Assembly (NCBI RefSeq): GCF_036181745.1
Contig: NZ_CP108080.1
Location: 6,699,501-6,763,500 of the forward strand
Length of the DNA stretch: 64,000 nucleotides
Direction of reading: 5' to 3'
DNA from: Streptomyces sp. NBC_00259
Lineage (GTDB): Bacteria > Actinomycetota > Actinomycetes > Streptomycetales > Streptomycetaceae
Below the pieces are notes generated by a model. The model did no database searches. It was not told the origin of the DNA and worked only from the letters and a program-made list of their open reading frames with translations. Of the stretch, positions 7,275-15,422 are shown piece after piece; the first letter of the stretch is position 1, and every line of letters starts with the position of its first letter. The position numbers and the translations under genes were made by a program.

Positions 7275-9275
7275 ATGGTACCCACGGGGGCCTACGGCAC
7301 ATGGCCGTCGCCGATCGACGCCGCGCTCGCAGCGTCGCACGACGGCCGTCCCGAGTTCGTCGGCACCGTCGGCGACGAGGTGTGGTGGACCGCGCCGCGC
7401 CCCGCCGAGGGAGGGCGCCGGGCCCTGGTCCGCCGCCGGGCCGGCGGAGCCGAGGAGTCGGTCCTGCCCGCCCCGTGGAACGTGCGCAGCCGGGTCATCG
7501 AGTACGGCGGACAGCCGTGGGCCGGAGCCGCCCGCTCCGAGGGCGGCCCGCTCATCGTCTTCGTCCACCACCCCGACCAGCGGCTGTACGCGTACGAACC
7601 GGACGGCGGCGGTGAGCCGCGGCCGCTGACCCCGGTGTCGACGGTGGGCGACGGGCTGCGCTGGGTCGACCCGGTCGTCCACCTGGACCGTGGCGAGGTC
7701 TGGTGTGTGCTGGAGGAGTTCACCGGCGAGAGTCCCACCGATCTGCGGCGGGTGATCGCGGCCGTGCCGCTGGACGGTTCCGCGGCCGGGGACCGCGCGG
7801 CCGTGCGGGAGCTGACCGACGACCGGCACCGGTTCGTCACCGGCCCCCGGCTGTCCCCGGACGGGCGCCGTGTCGCGTGGATCGCCTGGGACCATCCGCG
7901 CATGCCCTGGGACGGCACGGAAGCCATGATCGGCGAGGTGACGGACGGCGGGCCGTTCGCGGGCGCGCGCCCCGTCGCGGGCGGCCCCGACGAGTCGGTG
8001 GCCCAGGTCGGCTGGGCCCGGGACGGATCCCTGCTCTTCGTCTCGGACCCCGGCAACTGGTGGGAGCTGCGCCGTATCCGGCCGGACGCCCTGGACGGCG
8101 GCGAGCCGACGGCCGTCGGTCTCTGCGAGGGCCGCGGCGAGGAGTTCGGCGGCCCGCTGTGGAAGATCGGCCTGACCTGGTTCCAGCCGCTCGACAGCGG
8201 ACTGATCGCGGTCATTCACGGAAAGGGCTCCACCGCCCTCGGGATACTCGACCCCGAGACCGGTGAGCTCGTCGACGCGGCCGGCCCCTGGACCGAGTGG
8301 GCCTCGACGCTCGCCGCGCACGGCAGCCGGGTCGTCGGCGTCGCCGCGAGCCCGCGCAGCGGGTACGAGGTGGTGGAACTCGACACCCGCACCGGCAGGA
8401 CCCGCGTCATCGGCTCGGCCCACGCCGACTCGGTCGACCCCGCCTACTACCCAGAGCCCCAGATCCGCACCTTCACCGGGCCGGACAACCGGGAGATCCA
8501 CGCCCACATCTATCCGCCGCACAACCCGGACCGCATCGCCCCCGGCGACGAACTGCCGCCCTATGTGGTGTGGGCGCACGGCGGACCCACCGGACACGCG
8601 CCGCTCGTCCTGGACCTGGAGATCGCCTACTTCACCTCGCGCGGCATCGGCGTCGCCGAGGTCAACTACGGCGGTTCGACGGGCTACGGACGGGAGTACC
8701 GCAACCGGCTGCGCGAACAGTGGGGCGTCGTCGACGTCGAGGACTGCGCCGCGGTCGCGGAGGCCCTCGCCTCCGAAGGCACCGCCGATCCCGACCGGCT
8801 CGCGATCCGCGGCGGCAGCGCCGGAGGCTGGACCACCGCCGCCTCGCTCACCGGCACGGACGTGTACGCGTGCGGCACGATCATCTATCCCATCCTGGAT
8901 CTGATGGGCTGGGCCACCGACGAGACCCATGACTTCGAGTCCCGGTACCTCGAATCGCTGATCGGGTCGCTCGCCGAGGTCCCCGGCCGCTACCGGGAGC
9001 GGTCTCCCATCGAGCACGTCGACCGGATCTCCGCGCCCTTCCTGCTGCTCCAGGGACTGGACGACCCGATCTGTCCACCGGTGCAGAGCGAGCGTTTCCT
9101 CGCCCAGATGGCGGGACGCGGCATCGCTCACGCCTACATCGCGTTCGAGGGGGAGAGCCATGGGTTCCGCCGCGCGGACACCATGATCCGCGCCCTGGAG
9201 GCCGAACTGTCCCTGTACGGCCAGACGTTCGGCATCGCACGCACCGACGTCCCCCAGCTCGAACTGAAGAAATGA
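7275..9275 (+). CDS. S9 family serine peptidase (acylaminoacyl peptidase/DPP-like)
   Basis: 666 residues. ATG 7275 is chosen over TTG 7269 because AGGGGGA at 7261-7267 is correctly spaced only for the ATG. The N-terminal 400 residues are propeller-like; the C-terminal alpha/beta-hydrolase domain has the nucleophile elbow GGSAGG, the acid in GLDDPICPP and the His in GESHGF, i.e. a complete Ser-Asp-His triad. No signal peptide is seen, so it acts in the cytoplasm on oligopeptides. It is third in the peptidase operon. Confidence 0.88.
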   Translation: MVPTGAYGTWPSPIDAALAASHDGRPEFVGTVGDEVWWTAPRPAEGGRRALVRRRAGGAEESVLPAPWNVRSRVIEYGGQPWAGAARSEGGPLIVFVHHPDQRLYAYEPDGGGEPRPLTPVSTVGDGLRWVDPVVHLDRGEVWCVLEEFTGESPTDLRRVIAAVPLDGSAAGDRAAVRELTDDRHRFVTGPRLSPDGRRVAWIAWDHPRMPWDGTEAMIGEVTDGGPFAGARPVAGGPDESVAQVGWARDGSLLFVSDPGNWWELRRIRPDALDGGEPTAVGLCEGRGEEFGGPLWKIGLTWFQPLDSGLIAVIHGKGSTALGILDPETGELVDAAGPWTEWASTLAAHGSRVVGVAASPRSGYEVVELDTRTGRTRVIGSAHADSVDPAYYPEPQIRTFTGPDNREIHAHIYPPHNPDRIAPGDELPPYVVWAHGGPTGHAPLVLDLEIAYFTSRGIGVAEVNYGGSTGYGREYRNRLREQWGVVDVEDCAAVAEALASEGTADPDRLAIRGGSAGGWTTAASLTGTDVYACGTIIYPILDLMGWATDETHDFESRYLESLIGSLAEVPGRYRERSPIEHVDRISAPFLLLQGLDDPICPPVQSERFLAQMAGRGIAHAYIAFEGESHGFRRADTMIRALEAELSLYGQTFGIARTDVPQLELKK

Positions 9276-9303
9276 AGGACGCAGTGAACCAGGAGCCCGC
9301 GCA

Positions 9304-10236
9304 GTGACCCTCACGCCCCTGACCCGGCCCCCGCGTCTCGTCCCGGGCGACAGGATCGCCGTCGTCTCGCCGAGCGGTCCCGTTCCGGCCGAGCGGCTCG
9401 AAGCGGGGCTGGACATTCTGCGCGGCTGGGACCTGGAGCCGGTCGTCATGCCCCATGTCCTGGACGAGCATCCCCGGCTCGGCTACCTCGCGGGAGCGGA
9501 CGAGGCCCGCGCCCGGGACCTGGAGCAGGCGTACGTCGATCCGTCCGTCTCCGCCGTGATGTGCGCCCGCGGCGGCTACGGCGCCCAGCGCATGGTGGAC
9601 CTCGTCGACTGGGCGGCGATACGGGCGGCGGGCCCGAAGGCGTTCATCGGATACAGCGATGTGACCGCGCTCCATGAGGCGTTCGCGGTCCGCGCCGGGA
9701 TGTCGACGCTGCACGGCGCCATGACCGCGGCGATGACGTTCCTCAAGGACGCCCCCACGCAGGAGTCGCTGCGCGCCACGCTGTTCGAGCCCGAGTCGGT
9801 CATGACCCTCGGCCTGGAGACCGCCCGCGGGCTGGTGCCGGGGCGGGCCAGGGGCATCACGCTGGGCGGCTGTGTCAGCCTGCTCGCCGCCGAGCTCGGC
9901 ACCCCGCACGCCCGGCCCTCGGCACGCGGCGGGCTGCTGCTGATCGAGGACGTGGGGGAGGAGCCGTACCGACTGGACCGGATCCTCACCCAGCTGCTGC
10001 GCTCGGGATGGCTGGACGGGGTGGCCGGCCTGGCCCTCGGCTCCTGGGCGGACTGCGGCCCGTACGAGAACGTCCGGACGCTGTTCCAGGACCGGCTCGC
10101 AGGGCTCGGGGTGCCGGTCGTCGAGGAGGTCGGCTTCGGGCACGGCCCCACGACGCTGACCATGCCCCTCGGGGTTCCGGCGGTGCTGGACGCCGGGACG
10201 GGAACGCTGACGCTGGACGCTCCGGCGCTGACCTGA
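9304..10236 (+). CDS. S66 family LD-carboxypeptidase (muropeptide recycling / MccF-like)
   Basis: 310 residues from GTG 9304, eight bases after AGGAG at 9291-9295. S66 motifs: CARGGYGAQR, the nucleophile Ser in FIGYSDVTAL, the catalytic Glu in LLLIEDVGEEPYRLDR and the His in GFGHGPTTLTMPLG. The family removes the terminal D-Ala from tetrapeptides during cell-wall recycling or detoxifies peptide-nucleotide antibiotics (MccF). It is the last gene of the peptidase run, and together with the D-aminopeptidase it points to D-amino-acid-containing peptides. No signal peptide. Confidence 0.9.
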   Translation: MTLTPLTRPPRLVPGDRIAVVSPSGPVPAERLEAGLDILRGWDLEPVVMPHVLDEHPRLGYLAGADEARARDLEQAYVDPSVSAVMCARGGYGAQRMVDLVDWAAIRAAGPKAFIGYSDVTALHEAFAVRAGMSTLHGAMTAAMTFLKDAPTQESLRATLFEPESVMTLGLETARGLVPGRARGITLGGCVSLLAAELGTPHARPSARGGLLLIEDVGEEPYRLDRILTQLLRSGWLDGVAGLALGSWADCGPYENVRTLFQDRLAGLGVPVVEEVGFGHGPTTLTMPLGVPAVLDAGTGTLTLDAPALT

Positions 10237-10299
10237 CGCCCGGTCACGGCCGGGGCGCGTCCTGCCGGGTGCTGTTCCGCCGGGACCGGAGCGCCTGCC

Positions 10300-10345
10300 G
10301 GGGTTCCGCCCGGATCCCGCCCGGGGTTCCGCCCGGATCCCGCCC
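10300..10345. repeat. perfect 23-base direct repeat, two copies, between convergent genes
   Basis: A 23-base GC-rich unit (begins GGGGTTCCGCCC, centre CGGATCC) occurs at 10300-10322 and again without a gap at 10323-10345. Further imperfect CCTGCGTCCG-type repeats follow to about 10430. The whole 204-base gap between the S66 and adenosine deaminase stops is repetitive and non-coding. Confidence 0.7.
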
Positions 10346-10440
10346 CGGTCCCGGCGGAACAGCCCGTGCCTGCGTCCGATGCCTCAGTCCGCGCCTGCGT
10401 CCGGTGCCTGCGTTCCTCACCTCCGTCCGGTGCCGGCGGA

Positions 10441-11529
10441 TCAGCCGATCGCCGCATACCCCGGGCGGATCACCTCGTCGATGAGGCGCCGACGCTCCGG
10501 CAGCGGCAGGAACGCCGACTCGACGGCCGCGACCGTGAACTTCTCGAAGACCTCGGGCCCGTAGCCGAACGCGTCCGCCATGTGCTGGAACTCGCGGCTC
10601 ATGGTCGTGCCGGAGACCAGACGGTTGTCGGTGTTGAGCGTGACCCGGAAGCCGAGGCGGTGCAGCAGGTCGATCGGGTGCGTCGCGTAGTCCTTCGCCG
10701 CACCGGTCTGGAGGTTGGAGGTCGGGCAGACCTCCAGCGCGATCCGGTTGTCGCGGACGTACGCGGCGAGGTGGCCCAGCGTGGCCGTGCCGTCGTCGTG
10801 GACCCGGATGTCGTCGGTGATACGGACACCGTGCCCGATCCGCTCGGCCCCGCAGATCTGGACGGCCTCATGGATGGACTCGGCGCCGACGGCCTCGCCC
10901 GCGTGGATCGTGAAGTGGCAGTTGTGCCGCTTGAGGTGCTGGAAGGCGGGGAGGTGGTTGGCCGGCGGATTGCCGATCTCGCCGCCGGCGATGTCGAAGC
11001 CGGCGACCCCGCGGTCCCGGTGGGCCACGGTCAGCTCGGCTATCTCCAGCGAGCGCCGTGTGTGCCGCATGCCCGTGAGCAGCGCGCGCACGGTGATACG
11101 GCCACCCGCCCGGCGCTCGCCCTCGCGGAAGCCCTCGTTGACGGCGTCCACGACCTCGTCGAGGCCGAGTCCGCGCTCCTGGTGCTGCTCCGGCGCATAG
11201 CGCACCTCGGCGTACACGACCCCGTCGGCCGCCAGGTCCTCGGCGCACTCCGCGGCGATCCGGAAGAGGGACTCGCGGGTCTGCATCACCGCGCAGGTGT
11301 GGGCGAAGGTCTCCAGATAGCGCTCCAGCGATCCGGAGTCCGCGGCGTCGCGGAACCAGGCGGCGAGCGCGGCGGGATCCTCGGTGGGCAGGGCGTCGTA
11401 GCCGCACTCCCGGGCCAGCTCGACGATCGTGGCGGGGCGCAGACCGCCGTCCAGATGGTCGTGGAGCACGGCCTTGGGGGCGCGGCGGATCCAGTCGGCG
11501 ACGGCGGCAGAGTTGTCAGACAAGTGCAT
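10441..11529 (-). CDS. add: adenosine deaminase
   Basis: 362 residues. It converts adenosine or deoxyadenosine to inosine in purine salvage. Metal and catalytic motifs are in order: HDHLDGG near the start, FTIHAGEA (zinc His and catalytic Glu), RIGHGVRI, and NTDNRLVSGT with the C-terminal metal Asp. ATG 11529 has no ribosome binding site, but TACACT lies eight bases upstream, so the gene is probably leaderless. A TTGTCAGACAA site lies 6-16 bases inside the coding region and is shared with the neighbouring MFS promoter, suggesting control by the adjacent GntR protein. Confidence 0.9.
   Translation of the reverse strand: MHLSDNSAAVADWIRRAPKAVLHDHLDGGLRPATIVELARECGYDALPTEDPAALAAWFRDAADSGSLERYLETFAHTCAVMQTRESLFRIAAECAEDLAADGVVYAEVRYAPEQHQERGLGLDEVVDAVNEGFREGERRAGGRITVRALLTGMRHTRRSLEIAELTVAHRDRGVAGFDIAGGEIGNPPANHLPAFQHLKRHNCHFTIHAGEAVGAESIHEAVQICGAERIGHGVRITDDIRVHDDGTATLGHLAAYVRDNRIALEVCPTSNLQTGAAKDYATHPIDLLHRLGFRVTLNTDNRLVSGTTMSREFQHMADAFGYGPEVFEKFTVAAVESAFLPLPERRRLIDEVIRPGYAAIG
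11513..11523. promoter_or_regulatory. FadR/GntR-type operator-like site inside the adenosine deaminase 5' end
   Basis: TTGTCAGACAA fits the FadR-subfamily T-x-G-T/A-C-x-A pattern and is an exact copy of the site at 12569-12579. It lies just downstream of the putative leaderless start (-10 TACACT, minus strand 11543 to 11538), a roadblock position for a repressor. Confidence 0.5.
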
Positions 11530-11590
11530 GCAGCGGGAGTGTACGCCACCGTGCTGCCCGACGCGTCAGAGCCCGGGCCTCCGCGCCCGG

Positions 11591-11609
11591 CACCCCGCGG
11601 CGCGGGGTG
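11591..11609 (-). terminator. GC-rich hairpin downstream of the GntR gene
   Basis: CACCCCGCG and CGCGGGGTG form a tight stem about 50 bases beyond the GntR stop (minus strand). There is no U-tract, which is usual in Streptomyces. Confidence 0.4.
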
Positions 11610-11655
11610 TGCGCGGCGGCCCCTGCGGGCGGCGGCGCCGCTGGCCGGGCACGCC

Positions 11656-12405
11656 CTAGTTCGACTGGAGCACCGGCAGGGCGGGAGCGCCCGTCGGCAG
11701 CATGTGCTTGGCGGCCAGGACGGGAACGTCCTCGGCCCGTACGACCTGGGTGACCAGCACGGCGGGGGTGTCGGCCGGGCGGTTCAGCTGGGCCCCGCGC
11801 CGCTGGCCGAGCACGGTCGCCGTCACGCCCGAATGGGCGGTCAGCGGCACGCCCCGGGACGCGCCGGCCAGCACCGCCAGCATCGACGTCCGGTCGTCGG
11901 TGACCGTACCGCGCAGGGCCTGCGCGAAGGCCGGATGGACCCGGTCCAGCACGTCGTCGGGCGCCGCCCACTCCTGGCTGAGCGCCGCCGCGGCGCCCTC
12001 GCCCGACAGCAGGGACTCCCAGAACCGAAGCTCCGCCCGGGCCGGGGCGAGCAGATGCTGGGTGGTGAAGTCGGTCGGCTCCTCGACGGCCCGCAGCAGC
12101 GCCCGCACCCGCAGCGGCGCCCCCGCGGAGAGCTGTTCCTCCAGCGGCAGGATGTGCTCGAAGCCGCGGCGCGGCGGGCGGTCGTTGACGGTCCTGCCGA
12201 CCCCGCGGCGGACCGTCAGCAGCCCGTCCTCCTGGAGCAGCAGCAGGGCCTCCCGCAGGGCCGGCCGGCTGACGCCCAGCTCGGAGGCGAGGCGCGGCTC
12301 GGACGGCAGGGTGGAGCCGGGCGGATAGGTGCCGTCGTGGATGGCGTCCGCGATCCGCTCGTACAGGACGACGACCGGCCTGCGCTGCTGTCCGCCGACT
12401 GCCAC
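11656..12405 (-). CDS. GntR family transcriptional regulator
   Basis: About 249 residues. The frame opens at 12423, but AGGAGG sits 4 bases before GTG 12405, so I take the latter. The N-terminal winged helix is clear (YERIADAIHDGTYPPGSTLPSEPRLASELGVSRPALREAL, shown here as the family pattern only in part: LPSEPRLASELGVSRPALRE). The C-terminal part is diverged and could be a UTRA-like ligand domain (HutC type). It lies between adenosine deaminase and the MFS exporter, and repeated TTGTCAG sites flank all three genes. The ligand is unknown. Confidence 0.82.
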   Translation of the reverse strand: MAVGGQQRRPVVVLYERIADAIHDGTYPPGSTLPSEPRLASELGVSRPALREALLLLQEDGLLTVRRGVGRTVNDRPPRRGFEHILPLEEQLSAGAPLRVRALLRAVEEPTDFTTQHLLAPARAELRFWESLLSGEGAAAALSQEWAAPDDVLDRVHPAFAQALRGTVTDDRTSMLAVLAGASRGVPLTAHSGVTATVLGQRRGAQLNRPADTPAVLVTQVVRAEDVPVLAAKHMLPTGAPALPVLQSN

Positions 12406-12423
12406 GAACCCTCCTCGGCTCAC

Positions 12424-12686
12424 TTGTCAGGCTGGCCGTTCCGCGGTCACCGGCCGTGTGGACGGGCCGCCTGGCGCGCCTGACGGTTCATTTTCCCGCT
12501 CACCGTAATTCACATCCGGAAGGCCTTAACGTTCTACGCACGTAGATCTCAGGCTGTTCGAGCAGCACTTGTCAGACAAGGTGGGCGAGGCCCGGCCCCT
12601 GGCGGGCTGCCGCGCTGTCGACGACCACATCGGTGGATTCGAGACCGACATCCAAGGCAACAAGGCAACAAGGCAAAGGGGCCGAC
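12424..12686. promoter_or_regulatory. divergent GntR/MFS regulatory region
   Basis: This 263-base region holds a half site TTGTCAG at 12424-12430 just upstream of the GntR start, an inverted repeat TCTACG-CA-CGTAGA at 12533-12546, and a tandem AAGGCAAC run near 12653-12676 before the MFS ribosome binding site. It is noticeably more AT-rich than its surroundings around 12490-12545. Confidence 0.5.
12568..12580. promoter_or_regulatory. perfect palindrome CTTGTCAGACAAG, likely GntR operator
   Basis: A 13-base palindrome centred on A12574, with the core TTGTCAGACAA identical to the one at 11513-11523. It lies 107 bases upstream of the MFS start and 163 bases upstream of the GntR start. Confidence 0.55.
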
Positions 12687-14156
12687 ATGTCATCCACGCC
12701 CGGCCGGACGCGTTCCGGGGCCGACTCCGACCTGGCGGGCCGCGGCGGCATGCTGACGGCCATGGTGCTGGCCGTACTCGGCTACCAGATCAACGCCACG
12801 ATGCTGAGCCCCGCGCTGCCCGACGTCATCGAGCGCCTCGGCACCACGACGGCCGCCGCGGGTCTCTCCCAGACGCTGTTCTTCCTGATGGCGGCGATCG
12901 GCCAGGTCACCCTGGCCCGCCTCAGCGACCGACGCGGCCGCAAGCCGATGATGATCCTCTGCGCGATCGTGCTGATCGTCGGAGACCTGCTGTGCGTCCT
13001 CGCCCCGAACATCGAGGTCTTCATCGCGGGCCGGATCCTCCAGGGCGTCTCCGCCGCCATGTTCACGCTGGCCTTCCTCTCCCTGAACCAGCTGCTCAGC
13101 CCCGCCGGCTTCGGCAAGGCCGCGGGCATCATCACCGCCGTCAACGGCGGCCTCGCGGGCGTCGACGCCATCGCCGGCGGCCAGATCGCGGACACGATCG
13201 GCTTCCGGGGCATCTTCGTCTGCTCGGCGCTGATCGCCGTCGCCGGCCTGATCGGCGTCCGCAGGTACGTCCCCGACGTACCGCCCACCACCACCGAGGG
13301 CCGGTTCGACTCGCGCGGCATCGCCGCGCTCTCCCTCGGCCTCACCGGCGTCCTCGTCGGTCTCGCCCAGGGCGCCGCCTGGGGCTGGGCCTCGCCGCTG
13401 ACCCTCGGCTTCCTGCTCGGCGGCGTCGCCGCCCTCGCCTTCTTCGTCGTCTCGCAGAAGTCCGCCACCGACCCGGTCATCGACATCGAGGTCCTCGCCT
13501 CGCGCCGCGCCTGGCCGCTGCTGATCACCACGATCTGCACCCTCGGCGGAGCCTTCGGCGCGATCGCCCTGACCATCCCGCTGTTCGCCCAGGACACCGA
13601 GGTCGGCCTCGGGCTCTCGGCCGTCACCGCCGCCGTGCTCTTCCTGACCCCCATCCAGCTCATCGGCGTGATCTCCGCCCCGCTGACCGGACGTCTCGGC
13701 CCGAAGTTCGGCTGGCGCACGATCGTCGTCACCGGCGCCGTCGCCAACTTCGTGATCTTCGTCTTCGCCACGCTCTTCCTGCACAACGAGTGGATCCTGG
13801 TCGCCACGCTGGCCGCGCTCGGCGTGACGTACGGCGGCTTCATGCTCACCGGCCTCAACGGACTGGCCGTCACCACCGCGCCCAAGGACAAGCCCGGCTC
13901 CCTCTCCGGGCTCAACGGTGCCTGCTTCGGCATCGGGGCCTCGCTCGGCATCGCCCTCGCCTCCGCGATGATCACGGCGGGCAGCGACGCGCACGGCGTC
14001 ACCGGGGCCGGCTACCGGAACGCCATGTTCGTCGCGCTCGCGCTGCTGGCGGTCGGCGTGGTCACCGCGCTGCTGATCCAGCGCCCGGACCCGGCGGAGC
14101 GAGCCGGGTCCGGAAAGGGCGAGGACGAGCCGCGGCTGGTGCTCAGCCACCACTGA
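12687..14156 (+). CDS. MFS transporter (multidrug-exporter-like)
   Basis: 489 residues from ATG 12687, preceded by AAAGGGG; the frame extends to 12633 but without a ribosome binding site. It has the MFS loop 2-3 signature ARLSDRRGRKPMM after TM2-3, then RILQGVSAAMF and many hydrophobic helices (about 12-14). GLNGLAVTTAPKDKPGS and GIGASLGIALASAM in the C-terminal half are typical of DHA2-like drug/proton antiporters. It probably exports a small molecule sensed by the neighbouring GntR regulator; substrate unknown. Confidence 0.85.
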   Translation: MSSTPGRTRSGADSDLAGRGGMLTAMVLAVLGYQINATMLSPALPDVIERLGTTTAAAGLSQTLFFLMAAIGQVTLARLSDRRGRKPMMILCAIVLIVGDLLCVLAPNIEVFIAGRILQGVSAAMFTLAFLSLNQLLSPAGFGKAAGIITAVNGGLAGVDAIAGGQIADTIGFRGIFVCSALIAVAGLIGVRRYVPDVPPTTTEGRFDSRGIAALSLGLTGVLVGLAQGAAWGWASPLTLGFLLGGVAALAFFVVSQKSATDPVIDIEVLASRRAWPLLITTICTLGGAFGAIALTIPLFAQDTEVGLGLSAVTAAVLFLTPIQLIGVISAPLTGRLGPKFGWRTIVVTGAVANFVIFVFATLFLHNEWILVATLAALGVTYGGFMLTGLNGLAVTTAPKDKPGSLSGLNGACFGIGASLGIALASAMITAGSDAHGVTGAGYRNAMFVALALLAVGVVTALLIQRPDPAERAGSGKGEDEPRLVLSHH

Positions 14157-14296
14157 GACCGGGCCTGACACGCCGCCGCGCGAGCCGCCGCCGCAGCCAG
14201 CCGGTGGTGCCGCGCTCGGAGGCGGTGGCGCCGCCGCACGGCCCCGTCCCCGCACGGGGCGCCGTACGAGTCACCCGTACGGACCCCTCCGCAGGC

Positions 14297-14334
14297 CTCA
14301 TGGGACCAGGAGCCGTCCATCCTGGTCCCATGAG
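14297..14334. repeat. perfect 15-base inverted repeat covering the LapA start codon
   Basis: Left arm 14297-14311 (CTCATGGGACCAGGA) and right arm 14320-14334 are perfect reverse complements with an 8-base spacer. The ATG at 14330-14332 lies in the right arm, so the mRNA hairpin would hide the start codon. It could also be a protein-binding site or a terminator. Confidence 0.75.
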
Positions 14335-14614
14335 CCGCAAGGACACGTCGACCGGTGCGAGGAACAGGACTAAGGGCGCAGGGAAGCGCGCCGTCCGGAG
14401 CCCGGAGGGCTTGCGCGGCCGACTCACACCGGCCAGGATCGCCGGCCTGGTGATCGTGGTCCTGACCCTGGTCTTCATCTTCGAGAACACCCGGCAGGTG
14501 AGGATCAGGCTGCTGATCCCCGAGGTCACGATGCCGCTGTATCTGGCCCTGCCGGCCACCTGGGTCCTCGGCGGTCTCTGCGGCGGATACCTCTTCCGCC
14601 GCCGTACCGGATGA
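14330..14614 (+). CDS. LapA domain (DUF1049-like) small membrane protein
   Basis: 94 residues. A basic N-terminus is followed by a first transmembrane helix (IAGLVIVVLTLVFIFENT), the loop RQVRIRLLIPEVTMPL and a second helix (ALPATWVLGGLCGGYLF) ending in RRRTG. The FIFENTRQVRIRLL motif is the hallmark of LapA/DUF1049 proteins. Function in actinomycetes is not established. No good ribosome binding site precedes the ATG and the start codon lies in a strong hairpin. The longer upstream reading frame belongs to a shadow of the MFS gene. Confidence 0.8.
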   Translation: MSRKDTSTGARNRTKGAGKRAVRSPEGLRGRLTPARIAGLVIVVLTLVFIFENTRQVRIRLLIPEVTMPLYLALPATWVLGGLCGGYLFRRRTG

Positions 14615-14633
14615 CGGGGACTAGCCTGACGCC

Positions 14634-15215
14634 ATGACCGACAGACCCGGTCCGCATCCCCGCCCCGACGGCGCCTCCGGCGGACTCGTGGCCGAAGGCC
14701 CGCGGACCGTCATACGCCCGTTCCGCCTCGACGACGCGGCCGAGTTCACCGCGCTGGCCCGCGAGAGCGGCCGGCTGCACCGGCCGTGGCTGTTCCCGCC
14801 CCAGACGGCTGCCGCGTACACCGTCTACGCCCGCAGGCTCATCGAGGACCCGACGAAGGCCGGCTTCCTGGTGTGCGAGCGTGCGGACGGCCGCATCGCC
14901 GGTTTCATCAACATCAACAACATCGTCGAGGGCGCCTTCCTCAGCGGGGCCCTCGGCTACGGCGCCTTCGCGCACGCCGCGGGCCGCGGACTGATGAGCG
15001 AGGGCCTCGGCCTCGTCGTCCGCCAGGCCTTCGGCCCGCTCGGGCTGCACCGTCTCGAAGCCAACATCCAGCCCCGCAACGCGTCGTCCATCGCGCTCGT
15101 GCGCCGCCTGGGCTTCCGGCTGGAGGGATTCTCGCCCGACTTCCTCTTCATCGACGGCGCCTGGCGCGACCACGAGCGGTGGGCGATCACGGCGGAGATG
15201 GGGATCCGCGCTTGA
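14634..15215 (+). CDS. GNAT family N-acetyltransferase (RimJ/RimL type)
   Basis: 193 residues. RTVIRPFRLDDAAEF at the start, GALGYGAFAHAAGRGLMSEGL (acetyl-CoA loop) in the middle and ANIQPRNASSIALVRRLGFRLEGF at the end are typical RimJ/L motifs; family members acetylate protein N-termini or small amines. TAGCCT at 14622-14627 ends six bases before the ATG and there is no ribosome binding site, so the transcript may be leaderless. Substrate unknown. Confidence 0.88.
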   Translation: MTDRPGPHPRPDGASGGLVAEGPRTVIRPFRLDDAAEFTALARESGRLHRPWLFPPQTAAAYTVYARRLIEDPTKAGFLVCERADGRIAGFININNIVEGAFLSGALGYGAFAHAAGRGLMSEGLGLVVRQAFGPLGLHRLEANIQPRNASSIALVRRLGFRLEGFSPDFLFIDGAWRDHERWAITAEMGIRA

Positions 15216-15422
15216 AGAGCGTTCCCGTGGGGCATGCCCCTCGGACGTTGCCCGGCTGAATGAGGAGTGGCCGCTCTGCGTCCTCTCCGTGCCGATACGC
15301 AGCCAACTCGCCACGTTCCACCCGGGTTCACCCGTCGTACGCGGGGCGCCTCGATGCTTCGTCCGGGCCGGTGCCGAGAAGTGCCCGGGCAACAACTGTT
15401 CAGCGATTGACGGAGGTCATTG

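Noticed and set aside
10300..10345. CRISPR array
   Set aside because: Only two adjacent units with no spacers and no cas genes.
10366..12483. Plus-strand open frame of about 700 codons over adenosine deaminase and GntR genes
   Set aside because: Composition is that of the antisense of two well-supported genes; no domain recognised.
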